A DNA stretch of 51,093 nt from an uncultured Prevotellaceae bacterium. Lineage in GTDB: Bacteria > Bacteroidota > Bacteroidia > Bacteroidales > Bacteroidaceae. Below, one piece after another: positions 14,837 through 24,822 of the stretch. The stretch spans positions 1 to 51,093 of the forward strand of contig CACZGH010000025.1 in assembly GCA_902780635.1 (NCBI GenBank), given 5' to 3'. Each line of letters starts with the position of its first letter. Positions within the stretch are counted from its first letter, which is position 1. The notes beneath the pieces were generated by a model, which was not told where the DNA came from, ran no database searches, and saw nothing but the letters and a program-made list of their open reading frames with translations. Position numbers and translations under genes: made by a program.

Positions 14837-16669
14837 TTATCCTTGGTCTGTTTTAATCAGTTGAAGGAGTTTTTCCACTGCTTCTGATTCTGGGATGTTG
14901 CGCTCCACACATTCCTTGCGGCGGTAGAGGGAGATGCGGCCTGGACCGGCACCTACATAACCGTAGTCGGCGTCGGCCATCTCGCCGGGACCATTGACGA
15001 TGCATCCCATGATGCCGATTTTGAGTCCTTTGAGATGGGAGGTGGCAGCCTTGATGCGGGCGATGGTGGCCTGAAGGTCGTAGAGGGTGCGTCCGCAGCC
15101 AGGACAGGAGATGTACTCGGTCTTGGTGGTGCGCAGGCGGGCTGCCTGCAGGATGCCAAAGGCAGTGCTGGCCAAGTCGGCGAGGGAGATATTGCCGTTG
15201 TTCATCAGCCACAGACCGTCGGTGAGACCGTCTATCATCAATGCTCCCATATCGGCGGCTGCTTCTATCTGTAGGTCGCCTTTCTCCTGTATGCTGTGGT
15301 TGTATGCTTGGCACATCACTACGGGGTTGGTTACGCCTGCCCTCATCATCTCATGGACAAGGGCACGCTGTTCACCCAGTCGGTTGGCATGGCGGCTTAA
15401 GCACACCACCACTACCTCAGGATGGACCTTCAGACAGGCGAGATAATCGTCGGGACATACCCCATACTCAAGCACGAGGAATTTTATCGGTGCAGCAACA
15501 CTGCCGATAAACGGCATGGCGGCATGGGGGAAGATGGGGTAGGTGTTTGGCGCTCCGTCGTAGATGCTGAAGTCGACGATATATTGCTGACCGTCGCTCA
15601 CCTTGGGCTGTTGGTTGCCCGTATAGATGAAGTCGGGTCGCAGGTCGTTGTCGAAAACCTCGTCGCCCTGTCCTGAAACAATGACCACGGGCACCTGACT
15701 GCCGCCGACCAGTCCCACAGCGGCGGTGGAGCGTCGCTCAGGGTGCAGGTAGTCGAATCCAGGGGCGGCCTGTGCAGGAATCACTGTATGGTCGGCACGC
15801 TGTGTGATGTAGTCCACCAGATGGCGTGCTACGGGAATCTCATTCTCTGGAGCCTCGCTGAGCGACACACGCACGGTGTCGCCGATGCCGTCGGCGAGCA
15901 GCGCCCCGATGCCTACCGCACTCTTGATGCGGCCGTCCTCACCCTCACCGGCCTCAGTGACACCAAGGTGCAAGGGGTAGCACATTCCCTCACGCTCCAT
16001 CTCGGCGACAAGGAGGCGCACGGAATGCACCATCACCACCGTGTTGGAGGCTTTGATAGAGATGACCACATCGCCAAACTGTTCTCGCTTGCAGATGCGC
16101 AGAAACTCCATGCAACTCTCTACTATGCCTGCAGGTGTGTCGCCGTAGCGCGACATGATGCGGTCGGAGAGCGAACCATGGTTGACACCGATGCGGAGGG
16201 CGGTGTGATGTTCCCGGCAGAGACTGAGCAAAGGCAGCAGACGGGCCTCGATTTTCTGCAGTTCCTGGGCATACTCCTCATCGGTGTACTCCAGGTGCTT
16301 GAACGTGCGGCCGGGGTCGACGTAGTTGCCGGGGTTGATGCGCACTTTCTCACACCATTGGGCGGCCACCTCAGCCACCCGTGCATTGAAATGCACGTCG
16401 GCAACCAGAGGGGTGGTATAGCCTTTCTCTCGGAGCAGCGCACTGATGTTGCGCATGTTGTCGGCCTCACGTGTACCTTGTGTGGTGAACCTCACGTATT
16501 CGCCACCTGCCTCGATGATGCGGATGGCTTGTTCCACAGAAGCCTCGGTGTCGTTGGTGGAGACAGTTGCCATCGACTGCACGCGGATGGGATGGTCAGC
16601 ACCCATCGGTGTGTCGCCAACATGGACTTCGGAGGATGCACGGCGGCGGTAGTTGAACAGGTCGGTCAT
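14837..16669 (-). CDS. ispG: 4-hydroxy-3-methylbut-2-enyl diphosphate synthase, long form
   Basis: A 610-residue IspG (GcpE), the penultimate enzyme of the MEP isoprenoid pathway, converting MEcPP to HMBPP with a 4Fe-4S cluster. The N-terminal TIM barrel begins VHVGDTPMGADHPIRVQSMA. The cluster ligands are C522 and C525 (CPGCGRTLYD) and C556 (IMGCIVNGPGEM), followed by YGYVGAGPGRISLYR. E. coli IspG has about 370 residues; the extra central domain of about 250 residues is the known three-domain form of plants, chlamydiae and Bacteroidetes. It is flanked on both sides by tandem repeats within the operon. Confidence 0.97.
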   Translation of the reverse strand: MTDLFNYRRRASSEVHVGDTPMGADHPIRVQSMATVSTNDTEASVEQAIRIIEAGGEYVRFTTQGTREADNMRNISALLREKGYTTPLVADVHFNARVAEVAAQWCEKVRINPGNYVDPGRTFKHLEYTDEEYAQELQKIEARLLPLLSLCREHHTALRIGVNHGSLSDRIMSRYGDTPAGIVESCMEFLRICKREQFGDVVISIKASNTVVMVHSVRLLVAEMEREGMCYPLHLGVTEAGEGEDGRIKSAVGIGALLADGIGDTVRVSLSEAPENEIPVARHLVDYITQRADHTVIPAQAAPGFDYLHPERRSTAAVGLVGGSQVPVVIVSGQGDEVFDNDLRPDFIYTGNQQPKVSDGQQYIVDFSIYDGAPNTYPIFPHAAMPFIGSVAAPIKFLVLEYGVCPDDYLACLKVHPEVVVVCLSRHANRLGEQRALVHEMMRAGVTNPVVMCQAYNHSIQEKGDLQIEAAADMGALMIDGLTDGLWLMNNGNISLADLASTAFGILQAARLRTTKTEYISCPGCGRTLYDLQATIARIKAATSHLKGLKIGIMGCIVNGPGEMADADYGYVGAGPGRISLYRRKECVERNIPESEAVEKLLQLIKTDQG

Positions 16670-16685
16670 AGCTTTTTGTTTTTTT

Positions 16686-16739
16686 GTCGGACAAGTCGGA
16701 CAAGTCGGACTTGTCAGACAGGTCGGACTTGTCGGAATC
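16686..16739. repeat. 9-bp tandem repeat GTCGGACAA
   Basis: Six 9-bp units of the form GTCGGACAA or GTCGGACTT run from 16686 to 16739, with alternating AA/TT ends so that neighbouring units can pair. The array fills the gap between purE and ispG and overlaps the purE stop by two bases. Similar TCCGAC runs are familiar from intergenic DNA of Prevotella and Bacteroides. Confidence 0.85.
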
Positions 16740-17247
16740 AGTTGGTCTTGTAGGTATATTCCTTGATGTCAGCCAATTGGCGGTTGGCTTTTTCAATTTT
16801 CTCACCGAGACGTGCCTTATAGGCAGCCACACGCTGAGCCACGTCGCTGTCGCTGAGTGCGATGATTTGGGTGGCGAGGATGGCGGCGTTCATCGCCCCG
16901 TTGACACCAACAGTGGCTACGGGTATGCCCGGAGGCATTTGGATGATGCTCAACATGGCATCCAGTCCGTCGAGCATGCCCTTGATGGGTACGCCGATGA
17001 CTGGTAGGGTGGTGGAGGCGGCGATGACGCCGGGCAGTGCTGCCGCCATACCGGCAGCGGCGATGATGACTTGTATGCCGCGCTCCTTGGCACCGCGTGC
17101 AAACTGCTCCACGGCTTCGGGTGTGCGGTGTGCGGAGAGAGCATTCACCTCGAATGGGATTTGCATTTCCTCGAGAAGGCTCATGGCTTTCTCCATGACG
17201 GGCAGGTCGCTGGTGCTGCCCATGATGATGCTGACAAGTGGGGTCAT
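16738..17247 (-). CDS. purE: 5-(carboxyamino)imidazole ribonucleotide mutase
   Basis: A 169-residue class I PurE, which converts N5-CAIR to CAIR in purine synthesis. Diagnostic segments are the N-terminal SIIMGSTSDLPVMEKA phosphate-binding loop, NALSAHRTPEAVEQFA, and IIAAAGMAAALPGVIAA with the PVIGVPIKG strand. Length is normal. PurE of this class needs PurK for N5-CAIR; no purK lies in the window. It sits between the PAP2-like membrane gene (71-bp gap) and ispG (68-bp gap filled with repeats). Confidence 0.96.
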   Translation of the reverse strand: MTPLVSIIMGSTSDLPVMEKAMSLLEEMQIPFEVNALSAHRTPEAVEQFARGAKERGIQVIIAAAGMAAALPGVIAASTTLPVIGVPIKGMLDGLDAMLSIIQMPPGIPVATVGVNGAMNAAILATQIIALSDSDVAQRVAAYKARLGEKIEKANRQLADIKEYTYKTN

Positions 17248-17318
17248 ATTATTGATGGTTTAGAGTTGACAGTTTTTCTCTCTGGATTCTCTAAATAATT
17301 TAGAATCTCTTGAGCTAT

Positions 17319-17936
17319 CTATATAAATAGCACGGCAAGGATGGCACATGCCATGCCGATGAGGAAGCCCGTTACCACTTGGGCGAGGGTGTGCCGCTTG
17401 AGAATCATGCGGCTCGTACCCACCATGCCTGCCAGAAGGAGGACGATGGAGAGCCACCATATGGGATTGAAGGAGAATATCTCGGCAAATGCAATGATAG
17501 CACCCGCCACGCCGCCGATGGCAGCGGTGTGGGTGGAGATATTCCACCAGTGGTTGATGATGGCGCACACCACCTGTATCATCAGCGATGCCATCACGAC
17601 GCTGCCGATTGTGTAGGGGATATGGTTGGAGGTGATGATATGGTAGCAGAGCAAATAGCAGATGATGGCAATGATGTAAGGCACGATGCGCCGCTCCCTG
17701 AGAGAGATATCTGCCACCGACCATCCACGCCAACGTCTGAACAGTCGGATAAGGGTGGTGGGCAACAGGATGGTGAATGTGGCGACAAGGATGAGGATGT
17801 ACAGTTTGGCTTCCCATGGGAGCAAACTGAGGTAGCTGAAAATGAAAAGTGCCAGCAATCCTACAACAGGCAGGAAGAAGGGGTTGAACACCGCGCTGAG
17901 CACCTTGGCCATCATGACGATGTCTTTTTCTTTCAT
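17319..17936 (-). CDS. PAP2-like integral membrane protein
   Basis: A 205-residue membrane protein with about six hydrophobic helices. Two segments recall PAP2 phosphatases: ISTHTAAIGG (motif 2, normally PSGH) and GTSRMILKRHTLAQVVTGFL (motif 3, SR-x5-H-x3-D, here with Gln in place of Asp). The canonical KxxxxxxRP of motif 1 is not clear. It may therefore be a catalytically changed PAP2 relative. Its start overlaps the rpoN end by four bases, so translation is coupled. Confidence 0.7.
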   Translation of the reverse strand: MKEKDIVMMAKVLSAVFNPFFLPVVGLLALFIFSYLSLLPWEAKLYILILVATFTILLPTTLIRLFRRWRGWSVADISLRERRIVPYIIAIICYLLCYHIITSNHIPYTIGSVVMASLMIQVVCAIINHWWNISTHTAAIGGVAGAIIAFAEIFSFNPIWWLSIVLLLAGMVGTSRMILKRHTLAQVVTGFLIGMACAILAVLFI

Positions 17937-19402
17937 TGTTTTCTCAGACTTGATTTGGGTATGTTCATCTGTTCTCTGTATTTCACGATGGTGCGTCGCT
18001 TGGTCTGGTATCCTCGTCGGCGCATCTCTTCCTCGATTTGTGCATCGGTGAGGGGGTGCGACTTGTCCTCGTTGTCAATGATGTCGCGCATGATGCTTTT
18101 CACCTTCCTTGTCGACACGGCATCGCCGTCGTTGTCGTAGCGGTCGCTGAAGAAGAAGCGTAGGCGGAAGATGCCCCAGTGGGTCTCGGCATATTTCTCA
18201 TTGGTCACACGCGAGATGGTGGCGATGTCGAGTCCTGTATCGGTGGCGATGTCCTTCAGTGCCATGGGTTTTAGGTCAGCCTCGTCGCCGTCGAGGAAAA
18301 ACTTCTTCTGTCTGCGGATGATGGCTGCCATGGTCTTGATGAGGGTAACCTGGCGCTGCTGAAGGGCGTCGATGAGCATGCGGGCATTGTTGATGTCGCG
18401 GCGCAGCAGCGGCAGTATCTCCTTGTCGCGGGTAGAGAGGTTGCGCAGGTTGCCGATGGTCTCAAGATAGGACTCCGACACCATGAGGTCGGGCAGGCGT
18501 CCTCGGTTCAGCGTGAAACTCACCTGTCCGTCGTCTGTGGTTTCTACGATGAAGTCGGGTGTGACCTGATGGATGTTGACGCCTTGAGCTTCTCCCAGTG
18601 CGGCGCCTGGTTTGGGGTTGAGTTTGCGCACCTCGTTGCGCACCTCCTCTTTCTCTTCTTCGCTGAGATGGAGAGTTTGCTGCAACTTGTTCCAATGGTT
18701 TTTCAGCAGGTCGTCGAAGTAATTGGTGATGATGCGCCGCAGCAAGTCTTTCATTCTGCCGTCCTGGCGACGCTCCACCTGCAGGAGGAGGCATTGCTGT
18801 AGATTTTGGGCTCCGATGCCGGCGGGGTCAAACTGCTGCAGATATTTGAGCACCTCTGCAATTTCCTCGACGGTGGTGTCGAAATATTGGTAGATGGCCA
18901 TCTCGTCATTGATGGTGTAGAGGTCCTTGCGCAGCAGACCGTCGTTGTCGAGCGACCCGATGAGATATTCCATGATTGTCTTCTGGCGCTCGGTGAGTGG
19001 TATTTCGCCCACCTGCTCCCTCAAGCTGTCATAGAACGAGATGGTGTTGGAGGGGTCTTGATATTCCTTTTGCTCATAGACAGGCAGTTCGTTGTCATCG
19101 AAACTGTCCATGTCACTGCTGTCAAAGTCACTATCACCGGTTTCCTCTTTGTCGTCTTTTTTATCCTCTTTTTTTTCTTCATCCCCCTCCATCGGAAAGT
19201 CGGGCTCTTGTGGCATGTCCCATTCTTCCTCATCAGTCTTGATTTCCAAGGCAGGATTGTCAATGAGTTGCTGGTTGACATAGTCGGTCAGTTGGTCGAT
19301 GGGTTTCTCGATCATCTGTCCGACGAGCAATTGCAGCGGCGTGAGTTTTTGTTTCTGCCGTTGGGTTTGTCGTTCTGTCTGTCCTATCGTTTGTTTGGCC
19401 AT
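17933..19402 (-). CDS. rpoN: RNA polymerase sigma-54 factor
   Basis: About 489 residues. The Gln-rich region I is recognisable (QTIGQTERQTQRQKQKLTPL, QLLVGQMIEKPIDQLTDYVN), followed by an acidic region II. The core-binding domain follows (YLIGSLDNDGLLR, LQQFDPAGIGAQNLQQCLLL), then the helix-turn-helix and the RpoN box KRRTIVKYRE near the C-terminus. Sigma-54 needs an AAA+ enhancer-binding activator, none of which is in the window. ATG 19402 is preferred; the longer frame would run deep into the upstream gene. A strong sigma-54 promoter is present at 37681. Confidence 0.96.
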   Translation of the reverse strand: MAKQTIGQTERQTQRQKQKLTPLQLLVGQMIEKPIDQLTDYVNQQLIDNPALEIKTDEEEWDMPQEPDFPMEGDEEKKEDKKDDKEETGDSDFDSSDMDSFDDNELPVYEQKEYQDPSNTISFYDSLREQVGEIPLTERQKTIMEYLIGSLDNDGLLRKDLYTINDEMAIYQYFDTTVEEIAEVLKYLQQFDPAGIGAQNLQQCLLLQVERRQDGRMKDLLRRIITNYFDDLLKNHWNKLQQTLHLSEEEKEEVRNEVRKLNPKPGAALGEAQGVNIHQVTPDFIVETTDDGQVSFTLNRGRLPDLMVSESYLETIGNLRNLSTRDKEILPLLRRDINNARMLIDALQQRQVTLIKTMAAIIRRQKKFFLDGDEADLKPMALKDIATDTGLDIATISRVTNEKYAETHWGIFRLRFFFSDRYDNDGDAVSTRKVKSIMRDIIDNEDKSHPLTDAQIEEEMRRRGYQTKRRTIVKYREQMNIPKSSLRKQ

Positions 19403-20046
19403 GTCTGTCGGTAGTATTCTTGCAGTTGGGTGGCGTATGAAGCCAAGTCGCTGGGGTCGCCGTTGCCATAGCGCTGCCAGACAGCGAGGCATGGTGCGGT
19501 CAGCGGACTTTCGGTGGGTTGTTTGTGGCGCAGGTAGGGGTCGCACTGCTGGTAGATTTCCATGATGTCAGCCACCTGTTGGGCACTGATGCCCAATGCC
19601 TTGGCCAGTGTTGCCACCTCCGGTGTCTCTGGTACCATGGTGTTGGGGGTGAGCCGGAAATACAAGTCGAGAACAAGGACAAGCATCACTGGTGTGAGCG
19701 TCGGAAACCCCGGTATCGGACGGAAATCGGTCTCAAACGACTCGTTCACCTCCACTCCTTCATAGAAAGCCTCGGCATTGTTGAATCCCTCCATGGTTCG
19801 GAGCAACTCCACCTCGCGGGAGAGTTTGTTCGGGTTTTTGGCGTATGTGTTCCACAAACGCTCTATCTGCGGCGTGTTGAGACGTCTCAGACTCACCATC
19901 CTGCGGTACAGCGACTGGGGTGAGAAATGGAGTTCGAGGGCGAGGTTGACGATGTCGCGTGAGTAGAGGGGTTTCACGCCAGCAGGTTTCTTCAGGTAGA
20001 CCTGCATCAGCTTGAGCCAGTTTTCTTCAGTCCATCGGGTTCTCAT
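19384..20046 (-). CDS. conserved hypothetical protein upstream of rpoN
   Basis: A 220-residue soluble, largely helical protein of unknown function. It starts MRTRWTEENWLKLMQVYLKK, which recalls a small DNA-binding or Myb-like helix pair, and contains LALELHFSPQSLYRRMVSLR, a plausible helix-turn-helix. Later KALGISAQQVADIMEIYQ could be a second helix-turn-helix-like segment. Its end overlaps the rpoN start by 19 bases, so the two are translationally linked. The coupling and the helix-turn-helix-like segments suggest, without proof, a regulator related to sigma-54 control. Confidence 0.75.
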   Translation of the reverse strand: MRTRWTEENWLKLMQVYLKKPAGVKPLYSRDIVNLALELHFSPQSLYRRMVSLRRLNTPQIERLWNTYAKNPNKLSREVELLRTMEGFNNAEAFYEGVEVNESFETDFRPIPGFPTLTPVMLVLVLDLYFRLTPNTMVPETPEVATLAKALGISAQQVADIMEIYQQCDPYLRHKQPTESPLTAPCLAVWQRYGNGDPSDLASYATQLQEYYRQTWPNKR

Positions 20047-20067
20047 GTTTGGTGGGGTTATGGGGTG

Positions 20068-21162
20068 TTACAATGTGCTGGGTATGAAAGGGTCGCTTGG
20101 CTCAGGAATAAGCTGCGACATGGGAGGCAGGGCTGCTGTTGGTATGACCATGGCGATGGTCTTTGCGCGCACATAGTCCTCCTCAAGGTACACCAGTCCG
20201 CGGCGGAGGGTGTTGGTGCGTGAGTCCTTGCAGATGAAGAATTTGCGGCCTTCAGAGTTATGTGCGATACCAATCATTGCCATGCAGTGGTCGTCGGTGG
20301 TCTGCTGATGGTCGAAAGCACGCTGACGGCTCTCCTGTGTCACGGCGGGATGGTTGTGGGAGAGTTGTGCCACGCCTTGGTGCTGGTCATAACCAGTTTC
20401 GGAGACGTCGCCCTCCCAGCACACAGGATGACCAGTGCGGAGGGCATGTTCGGCATAGTGCATCAGCGAGTCGAGGGGCACGTTGAGGAAGGTGTCATGG
20501 TAGATGTTGTCGGGAACATCAATGACCATCTTGGTGCCGAAAGGTCGGTGGGTGAAACTGGTCAATGCCGCATACTCATAGGGTTGGTACAGGCTGTGGG
20601 CAAATTCCAGCGGAGTGTATTGGCATCCCAGCATGAACACCCATGATGGAGGAGTGCCCATCACCTCATCGAGGAGGGCGGCAGTGGTCTTGTCGAGATG
20701 ACTGATGCCTTTGCGATGGGCGAGTTCTTGGTCGGCTATACGCTGTACCTGTTGACAGAGGCCACGGTAACTGACTTCCTCGCGCTGACGGTAAGAAGTA
20801 TAGGGCATGGCCCCATAGAGTTGCAGCAGATGCAGGGCTGTGGTTGCCATGCCTCTCATGGTGATGGGGTGGTTGCCGCCAGAGGCATAGCGCTGTCGTG
20901 CCTGGTCTGCGAGCAGGTGATAGGCGAGGTAGGCAACGGAGAGGTCGACAGAGTCGCCCTGCATGATGTGCTCTGTCTCGACGGTGGCCAGCATGGCGTA
21001 TGCCCAGCAGAGGTTGCTTTGTCCCTGTTCCTTCACGGGAGTGGTGCGCAGCATCACGTCGGTGACGAAGTCATCGGCCGGTTTTGTTTGCTGCTGCTGG
21101 CTGCCCTTATCTGTACAAGCGACAAGAAGCATCAACAGGATGAAAATAGATGGTATTCTCAA
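20068..21162 (-). CDS. papain-like (C1) cysteine peptidase lipoprotein
   Basis: A 364-residue lipoprotein. The lipobox LLVAC puts the lipidated Cys at residue 16. The papain-type active site is visible as VKEQGQSNLCWAYA (C52), with the oxyanion Gln before it, and TDDHCMAMIGIA (H292). The third position reads ICKDSRTN, with Asp where papain has the Asn of NSWG, so the triad may be Cys-His-Asp. Relatives are C1-like peptidases of Bacteroidetes related to bleomycin hydrolase. It is presumably anchored in the periplasm or at the surface. It overlaps the S41 protease gene by four bases. Confidence 0.82.
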   Translation of the reverse strand: MRIPSIFILLMLLVACTDKGSQQQQTKPADDFVTDVMLRTTPVKEQGQSNLCWAYAMLATVETEHIMQGDSVDLSVAYLAYHLLADQARQRYASGGNHPITMRGMATTALHLLQLYGAMPYTSYRQREEVSYRGLCQQVQRIADQELAHRKGISHLDKTTAALLDEVMGTPPSWVFMLGCQYTPLEFAHSLYQPYEYAALTSFTHRPFGTKMVIDVPDNIYHDTFLNVPLDSLMHYAEHALRTGHPVCWEGDVSETGYDQHQGVAQLSHNHPAVTQESRQRAFDHQQTTDDHCMAMIGIAHNSEGRKFFICKDSRTNTLRRGLVYLEEDYVRAKTIAMVIPTAALPPMSQLIPEPSDPFIPSTL

Positions 21163-22733
21163 TTTTCAGTCATTAATGATACTGCTTTCTGCACGATGTC
21201 ACTGGTCTCATTCATCACTTGGAAGTACTCTGTCATATCCCATAGGTCGCGGGCGACAAGCGCCTTGAGTTGGGTGCGCAGATAGGGCAGGGTGGTCTTC
21301 AGTTCCTCGTCGTCCTTGGGTTTCACTTTGGCCTCCGCTCCTCTTGCGATGACGTCATCCACGAAACTTTGTGGCACCTCGTAGTTGGCGTTGAACTCCT
21401 CAAAGGTAGCATATTGTTTTTTGAGTTTCTTGCGGTTGGCATCGATGTACTTCAGGTTGGCATTGATGATGACGCTCTTGGCCGACAACTGACGGTGGAA
21501 CGGCGTGTAGCGCGTCGTGTCGAGCGGCACGAAATAGTCGGGCATAATGCCACCGCCACCATACACCGTGCGATGTTCGCGGAGGGTCTGGAACTTGAGG
21601 GAGTCGGCGAAATGGATGCTGTCGGCATTGGTCAGCTCACCGTTCTTCAGTCGGTTGTCAATATCCTTGGCATAGTCTTTCTGTCCACCCTTGACATAGG
21701 GCTTCTGGATGCATCGGCCTGAGGGGGTGTAGTAGTGGGAGATGGTGAGTCGAATCATCGACCCGTCAGCAAACTCGATGGGTCGCTGCACCAGTCCCTT
21801 GCCAAATGAGCGACGGCCTACGATGATGCCGCGGTCATGGTCCTGAATGGCTCCTGAGAGGATTTCCGAGGCGGAGGCACTGAACTCATTGACGAGCACA
21901 GCCACACGCCCTTTGAAGGGATTGTTGCCGCCGTCGGCATGGTATTCATGGCGTGGAGCCGCACGTCCCTCGGTATAGACAATCATATCGCCCTTGTTGA
22001 GCAGTTCGTTGATGACCATCACGGCAGCCTGCAGGTAACCGCCGCCATTGTCCTGCAGGTCGATGATGAGGCGGTCGATGCCTTTCTCCCTCAGACGTCC
22101 GAGGGCAGCCATGAACTCATCGTAGGTGGTGGCACCGAAATTGCCAATGCGGATGTAGCCTAAGCCGGGACGTATGACGTAGGAGGCATCAATCGACAGC
22201 ACGGGAATCTTGTCGCGCACGACGGTGAAGGGCAGTTGCTCCTTGATGCCGGGTCTGACGATTTTGAGATATGCCTTTGTCCCTTTCGGACCTCTCAGGC
22301 GCCTCATGATTTCCTCTTTCGACATCTTCACGCCAGCGATGGCGGTGTCGTTGACTGCCACGATACGGTCGCCGGGAATGATGCCCACTTTCTCAGACGG
22401 TCCGTTGGTGATGGTCTGTATCACGACGAGCGTGTCCTCCATCATATTGAACTGCACCCCGATACCCTCAAAACTACCCTCCAGCGACTCTGTCATCTCC
22501 TTCACCTCCTTGGCGGTGGAATAAGCGGAGTGGGGGTCGAGTTTCTCGAGCATGCCTCGGATGGCATCCTCTACGAGTTTGTTCTCGTCGACGCTGTCCA
22601 CATACAGGTTGGTGATGGCCATCTCTGCCATGTGGAGTTTGCTCTTGGGATTGTTGTCGCCCAAGCGCAGTTGGGCATGTGTGCCTGCTGTTATTGCGAG
22701 CAGGGCGAGTGTAATGATGATGGCTTTTCTCAT
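21159..22733 (-). CDS. S41 C-terminal processing peptidase
   Basis: A 524-residue CtpA/Prc-type serine peptidase with signal peptide ([20 protein letters not shown] then Q). The PDZ domain covers about residues 80-165 ([24 protein letters not shown]). The catalytic core has S287 ([10 protein letters not shown]) and K312 ([10 protein letters not shown]); the 25-residue spacing equals that of E. coli Prc S430/K455. It would trim or degrade periplasmic proteins. It overlaps parE and the C1 peptidase gene by four bases each, placing two envelope peptidases in one operon. Confidence 0.94.
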   Translation of the reverse strand: MRKAIIITLALLAITAGTHAQLRLGDNNPKSKLHMAEMAITNLYVDSVDENKLVEDAIRGMLEKLDPHSAYSTAKEVKEMTESLEGSFEGIGVQFNMMEDTLVVIQTITNGPSEKVGIIPGDRIVAVNDTAIAGVKMSKEEIMRRLRGPKGTKAYLKIVRPGIKEQLPFTVVRDKIPVLSIDASYVIRPGLGYIRIGNFGATTYDEFMAALGRLREKGIDRLIIDLQDNGGGYLQAAVMVINELLNKGDMIVYTEGRAAPRHEYHADGGNNPFKGRVAVLVNEFSASASEILSGAIQDHDRGIIVGRRSFGKGLVQRPIEFADGSMIRLTISHYYTPSGRCIQKPYVKGGQKDYAKDIDNRLKNGELTNADSIHFADSLKFQTLREHRTVYGGGGIMPDYFVPLDTTRYTPFHRQLSAKSVIINANLKYIDANRKKLKKQYATFEEFNANYEVPQSFVDDVIARGAEAKVKPKDDEELKTTLPYLRTQLKALVARDLWDMTEYFQVMNETSDIVQKAVSLMTEN

Positions 22734-24691
22734 ACTGCCTCTTCTTCAGGAATATCCTCTTCTATGACAAGGTTGTTGATAATGAAATTCTGTCGTTCCA
22801 TGGTGTTCTTGCCCATGTAGTATTCAAGCAACTGCTGCACCTGGTCGTTTTTGTGGAGCGTCACCTGCTCGAGCCTCATGTCTGGTCCGATGAAGTGGAC
22901 GAATTCATCGGGAGAGATTTCGCCGAGTCCCTTGAAACGTGTGATTTCCGGGTCAGGACCGAGGTCGCGGATGGCATTGATGCGCTCCTCGTCGCTGTAG
23001 CAATAACGTGTGATATAGTCGCTGCGCTTCTCGCCGGGAGCGCGGTTGGCATCAGCCTCGGCAATCACCTCCTTGTTTTTGATTTTTGTGCGTCGCGCCC
23101 TCACCCTGAAGAGCGGTGTCTGCAGCACATATACATGGCCTTTCTTGATGAGGTCAGGGAAGAACTGCAGGAAGAAGGTGATGATGAGCAGTCGGATGTG
23201 CATGCCGTCGACATCGGCATCAGTGGCAACAATCACCTTGTTGTAGCGCAGTGTGTCGAGGCCGTCCTCGATGTCGAGGGCAGCCTGCAACAGGTTGAAC
23301 TCCTCGTTCTCATACACCACTTTCTTGGTGAGGCCGTATGAGTTGAGTGGTTTGCCGCGGAGTGAGAATACCGCTTGGGTGTTGACGTCGCGGCTTTTGG
23401 TGATGCTGCCGCTGGCGGAGTCGCCCTCGGTGATGAAGATGCAGCTCTCCTCCTTACGGTCGTTCTTCGTGTCGCTGTAGTGGATGCGGCAGTCGCGCAG
23501 CTTGCGGTTGTGGAGATTGGCTTTCTTGGCACGCTCGCGTGCAATCTTGGTGACGCCAGCCATGGCCTTGCGCTCTTTCTCGCTCTCAGCGATTTTCTGC
23601 AGCATCACCTCGGCCACCTCTGCATTGCGGTGCAGGTAGTTGTCCACCTCCTGTTTGATGAAGTCGCCGATATACTTGTTCACCGACACGCCGTCAGGAC
23701 TCATCGTGAGGGAGCCCAACTTGATTTTCGTCTGGCTCTCAAACATTGGTTCCTCGATATTGACGGCGATGGCGGCGACAAGGCCGTTACGGATGTCGCC
23801 ATACTCGAAAGCCTTGCCCGAGAATTCCTTGATGGTCTTGGCGATGTGCTCCTTGAAGGCGCTCTGGTGCGTGCCTCCCTGTGTGGTGTGCTGTCCGTTG
23901 ACAAACGAGTGGTATTCCTCGCCATACTGGTTGGTGTGGGTGAATGCAATCTCGATGTCCTCGCCCTTGAGGTGGACGATGGGGTAGATGCCCTGGCTGG
24001 TCATCGTGTCGTTGAGCAGGTCCTCAAGTCCGTTGCGGCTCAGGATGCGCCTGCCGTTGTACATGATGGTCAGTCCATAGTTGAGGTAGGTATAATTGCG
24101 GAGCATCGTCTCCACTATCTCGTCATGGAAGCGGTAGTTTTTAAACAGGGTGTTGTCTGGTTCAAACCAGATGTAGGTGCCGTTTTCGTCGGTGCTGTCC
24201 TCGGTATTGTCGTTCTGAAGTTTTCCTCGCTCGAAAGAGGCGCAGCGCACCTTTCCCTCACGGTAGGAGCGCACCTCAAAGCGGGTGCTGAGTGCATTGA
24301 CTGCCTTCACGCCGACGCCATTGAGTCCGACGCTCTTCTTGAAAGCTTTGGAGTCGTATTTTCCACCGGTGTTGAGCATGCTGACCGCCTCGATGAGTTT
24401 TCCCTGGGGGATGCCTCGTCCGTAGTCGCGTACGCGCACGCGCAGATTGTCCTCGATATCCACCTCAATGCGCTTGCCGGCATTCATCTTGAACTCGTCG
24501 ATGGAGTTGTCGATGACCTCTTTGAGCAGCACATAGATGCCGTCCTCGGCAAGCGAACCGTCGCCCAGGCGACCGATATACATGCCGGGGCGGGTGCGGA
24601 TGTGCTCCATGTCGTTCAGATGGACGATATGTTCTTCTGTATAGTCTGTTTGTTGCTGACTGGGATCGAAAATGTCTTTCTCTTCTTGCAT
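22730..24691 (-). CDS. parE: DNA topoisomerase IV subunit B
   Basis: About 653 residues. The GHKL ATPase part has [27 protein letters not shown] and [15 protein letters not shown]. The TOPRIM part has [11 protein letters not shown] and [11 protein letters not shown]. The RPGMYIG start and overall length fit ParE of Bacteroidetes rather than GyrB. ParE pairs with ParC to decatenate chromosomes; parC is not in the window. ATG 24691 ([10 protein letters not shown]) is preferred because it follows the promoter at 24755-24786 at a normal distance. It is the first gene of the nine-gene run ending with the aldo/keto reductase. Confidence 0.94.
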   Translation of the reverse strand: MQEEKDIFDPSQQQTDYTEEHIVHLNDMEHIRTRPGMYIGRLGDGSLAEDGIYVLLKEVIDNSIDEFKMNAGKRIEVDIEDNLRVRVRDYGRGIPQGKLIEAVSMLNTGGKYDSKAFKKSVGLNGVGVKAVNALSTRFEVRSYREGKVRCASFERGKLQNDNTEDSTDENGTYIWFEPDNTLFKNYRFHDEIVETMLRNYTYLNYGLTIMYNGRRILSRNGLEDLLNDTMTSQGIYPIVHLKGEDIEIAFTHTNQYGEEYHSFVNGQHTTQGGTHQSAFKEHIAKTIKEFSGKAFEYGDIRNGLVAAIAVNIEEPMFESQTKIKLGSLTMSPDGVSVNKYIGDFIKQEVDNYLHRNAEVAEVMLQKIAESEKERKAMAGVTKIARERAKKANLHNRKLRDCRIHYSDTKNDRKEESCIFITEGDSASGSITKSRDVNTQAVFSLRGKPLNSYGLTKKVVYENEEFNLLQAALDIEDGLDTLRYNKVIVATDADVDGMHIRLLIITFFLQFFPDLIKKGHVYVLQTPLFRVRARRTKIKNKEVIAEADANRAPGEKRSDYITRYCYSDEERINAIRDLGPDPEITRFKGLGEISPDEFVHFIGPDMRLEQVTLHKNDQVQQLLEYYMGKNTMERQNFIINNLVIEEDIPEEEAV

Positions 24692-24754
24692 GTCTGTTTT
24701 GTTTCTTCGGATAGGGCCACAACACGGCCATTTACACATATTCCTCTAAATGTG

Positions 24755-24786
24755 CAAAGTTAGGCATTTTCCCGTTTTTCTCCAAA
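24755..24786 (-). promoter_or_regulatory. promoter of parE operon
   Basis: Minus strand: TTTG (24786-24783), 20 nt, TAACTTTG (24762-24755), a full consensus match. The leader to parE would be about 57 nt. Confidence 0.75.
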
Positions 24787-24822
24787 TGAAAAAGGGAAAA
24801 AAAGAAAAATGGGAGAAGAGGT

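Noticed and set aside
16686-16739. CRISPR or protein-coding SDKSDL repeat
   Set aside because: 9-bp contiguous units without spacers; the open frame across them is due to the repeat itself and ends in ispG.
15743-16753. 336-residue plus-strand frame opposite ispG
   Set aside because: Shadow of ispG, ending in the 9-bp tandem repeat; no recognisable domain.
23375-24763. 462-residue plus-strand frame opposite parE
   Set aside because: It is an antisense shadow of the parE coding frame; parE has complete ATPase and TOPRIM motifs and this frame has none.
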